Assembly (NCBI RefSeq): GCF_016428595.1
Contig: NZ_JAELVQ010000005.1
Location: forward strand, 62,001-126,000
Source of the DNA: Snuella sedimenti
GTDB lineage: Bacteria; Bacteroidota; Bacteroidia; Flavobacteriales; Flavobacteriaceae
Direction of reading: 5' to 3'
DNA length: 64,000 nt
Shown here: positions 63,056 through 64,000 of the stretch, in pieces
Numbering within the stretch: position 1 is the stretch's first letter
Layout: each line of letters begins with the position of its first letter
The notes under the pieces: model-generated
What the model was told of the DNA's origin: nothing
The model's input: the letters and a program-made list of their open reading frames with translations, nothing else
The model's database searches: none
Made by a program: the position numbers and the translations under genes

Positions 63056-64000
63056 ATGATCAAGAACATTTCATTATCAGTAATCACATTGATGCTTTTG
63101 GCTTCATGTGTATCCCCAAAAGTTTATAAGGAGTTAGAAGGGAAATACGAAAACTTAAAGAAAGAAAACAGAAAGCTTTCTAGAGATAACAATGCGCTTT
63201 TAGATGCTAAAAATGCTGCCGAATATGAGTTTAAACAACTTAAAGAAGCCTATGATGAGACGGTTGCAGAGCGTGACAGGTTGTTAAGCGATTACACTGC
63301 AACTAAGGCTAATTATGATAATTTGAAGGCTTCTTATGATGCTTTAGAAAAAAACAGTTCGGCCGCTATTGCTAAAAATTCACAAAGGAATAGAGAGCTT
63401 TTGGCACAACTAGAAGCTAAAGAAGATGCTTTAGCAGCAGAGAATGAACGTTTAGAAAAACTTAAACGAGAGCTAGAAGAGCGATCTAATCGCGTAGCCG
63501 AATTAGAAAATGTTATTGCAGCAAAAGATGCAGCTATGACACAGCTAAAAAATGCTGTTTCAAGAGCGCTGACCGATTTTGAAGGCAAAGGGTTGACCGT
63601 GGAACAACGGGACGGAAAAGTATACGTGTCTATGGAAAACAAACTGTTGTTTGGTTCTGGTAGTTGGGCTGTTGGAACAGAAGGAAGAAAAGCTGTTGAA
63701 CAATTAGGTAGTGTATTGGCCGTAAATCCAGATATTGCCATTTTAATAGAAGGCCATACCGATAATGTACCTTATAAAGGAAGTGGGCAATTGGATGGTA
63801 ACTGGGATCTATCTACCAAGCGTGCTACAGCAATTGTAAATATTTTAAGAGAGAATACAGCTATTAACCCTGAAAACCTTACAGCAGCTGGACGTGGTGA
63901 GTTTGCACCTATTGCTACAAACGATACACCTGAAGGTAAAGCCAAAAATAGACGTATTGAGGTGATTTTAACACCTAAATTGGATGAGTTATCAAAATTG
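63056..64000 (+). CDS. OmpA family lipoprotein with coiled coil, 3' truncated by the window edge
   Basis: The frame opens at ATG 63056 and stays open to the end of the window (315 codons seen). The signal ends in the lipobox MLLASC (Cys17). A long heptad-rich coiled coil follows (about residues 25-165), then an OmpA-C domain with MENKLLFGSGSWAV, LIEGHTDNVPYK, LSTKRATAIVNIL, AAGRGEFAPI and KAKNRRIEVIL, the full peptidoglycan-binding signature. It probably links the outer membrane to the cell wall through an extended stalk. A reverse-strand open frame inside the coiled coil is a shadow of its codon bias. Confidence 0.95.
   Translation, partial: MIKNISLSVITLMLLASCVSPKVYKELEGKYENLKKENRKLSRDNNALLDAKNAAEYEFKQLKEAYDETVAERDRLLSDYTATKANYDNLKASYDALEKNSSAAIAKNSQRNRELLAQLEAKEDALAAENERLEKLKRELEERSNRVAELENVIAAKDAAMTQLKNAVSRALTDFEGKGLTVEQRDGKVYVSMENKLLFGSGSWAVGTEGRKAVEQLGSVLAVNPDIAILIEGHTDNVPYKGSGQLDGNWDLSTKRATAIVNILRENTAINPENLTAAGRGEFAPIATNDTPEGKAKNRRIEVILTPKLDELSKL

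Noticed and set aside
63334-63741. Reverse-strand open frame of 135 codons
   Set aside because: It is antisense to the coiled coil of the OmpA lipoprotein and rich in Ser and Ala, as expected from a shadow of Glu/Ala/Leu codons.
1-64000. tRNA, rRNA, CRISPR array, prophage or diversity-generating retroelement
   Set aside because: No tRNA-like cloverleaf, rRNA, regular spacer array, phage structural gene or reverse transcriptase was found; the Avd-like resemblance of the four-helix-bundle proteins alone does not make a retroelement.

Overview
The window looks like chromosomal DNA of a marine-type Flavobacteriaceae (Bacteroidota). It is AT-rich, several start regions carry the Bacteroidota -7 motif TAnnTTTG, Shine-Dalgarno sites are largely absent, and the gene content is typical of that family: DUF2480, DUF3078, DUF5689, Bacteroidota-type three-subunit succinate dehydrogenase, a TonB receptor with a carboxypeptidase-like plug extension, and a SUF Fe-S operon. 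The genus cannot be fixed from sequence reading alone. No rRNA, tRNA, CRISPR array, prophage or complete insertion sequence was seen.

Layout. 1-4.1 kb: the end of an OmpA-like gene facing a four-gene operon (retropepsin-like RimB, RimK ligase, AstE/AspA-type hydrolase, 5-formyl-THF cyclo-ligase). 4.3-8.3 kb: uvrC coupled to a patatin/POTRA/barrel protein. 8.5-14.2 kb: aromatic amino acid catabolism (homogentisate dioxygenase, HPPD, tryptophan 2,3-dioxygenase) plus a DUF3108 protein and an M23 peptidase, then pgi. 16.3-23.3 kb: a probable extracellular nucleic-acid or phosphate scavenging cluster (secreted endonuclease-family protein, TonB receptor, OB-fold/DUF5689 lipoprotein, and a second endonuclease-family gene broken by one stop codon). 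23.3-27.1 kb: hflX, whose stop codon is overlapped by a 161-bp MITE-like element, and a class A penicillin-binding protein.

27.2-33.9 kb is the best candidate for an undescribed system: a reverse-strand operon of a stand-alone receiver protein, a membrane-anchored HEAT-repeat protein, a processive GT2 glycosyltransferase, an LtaS-like phosphatase-superfamily enzyme with a C-terminal TPR block, and a YaiO-type outer-membrane barrel whose N-terminal TPR block is visibly homologous to that of the LtaS-like enzyme. This reads as a synthase-dependent envelope polysaccharide assembly and export line.

34.1-46.7 kb holds the SUF locus (sufA, sufB, an NlpE-C-like lipoprotein, sufC, sufD, sufS, then sufE and sufT), split by a sulfatase, an M43 metalloprotease and a META-domain gene, and dotted with palindromic repeats. 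47-53.2 kb: thiL, two tandem zinc-ribbon-like small proteins, an alpha/beta hydrolase, an ACT-domain protein divergent from aspartate kinase, and an aminopeptidase P. 53.8-57.7 kb: sdhCAB with a nonsense-interrupted four-helix-bundle gene between sdhA and sdhB; a sibling gene sits inside the suf operon, and both are flanked by imperfect inverted repeats. 57.7-64 kb: an M28 peptidase, a very large outer-membrane protein, exodeoxyribonuclease III, and an OmpA-family lipoprotein that runs off the window.
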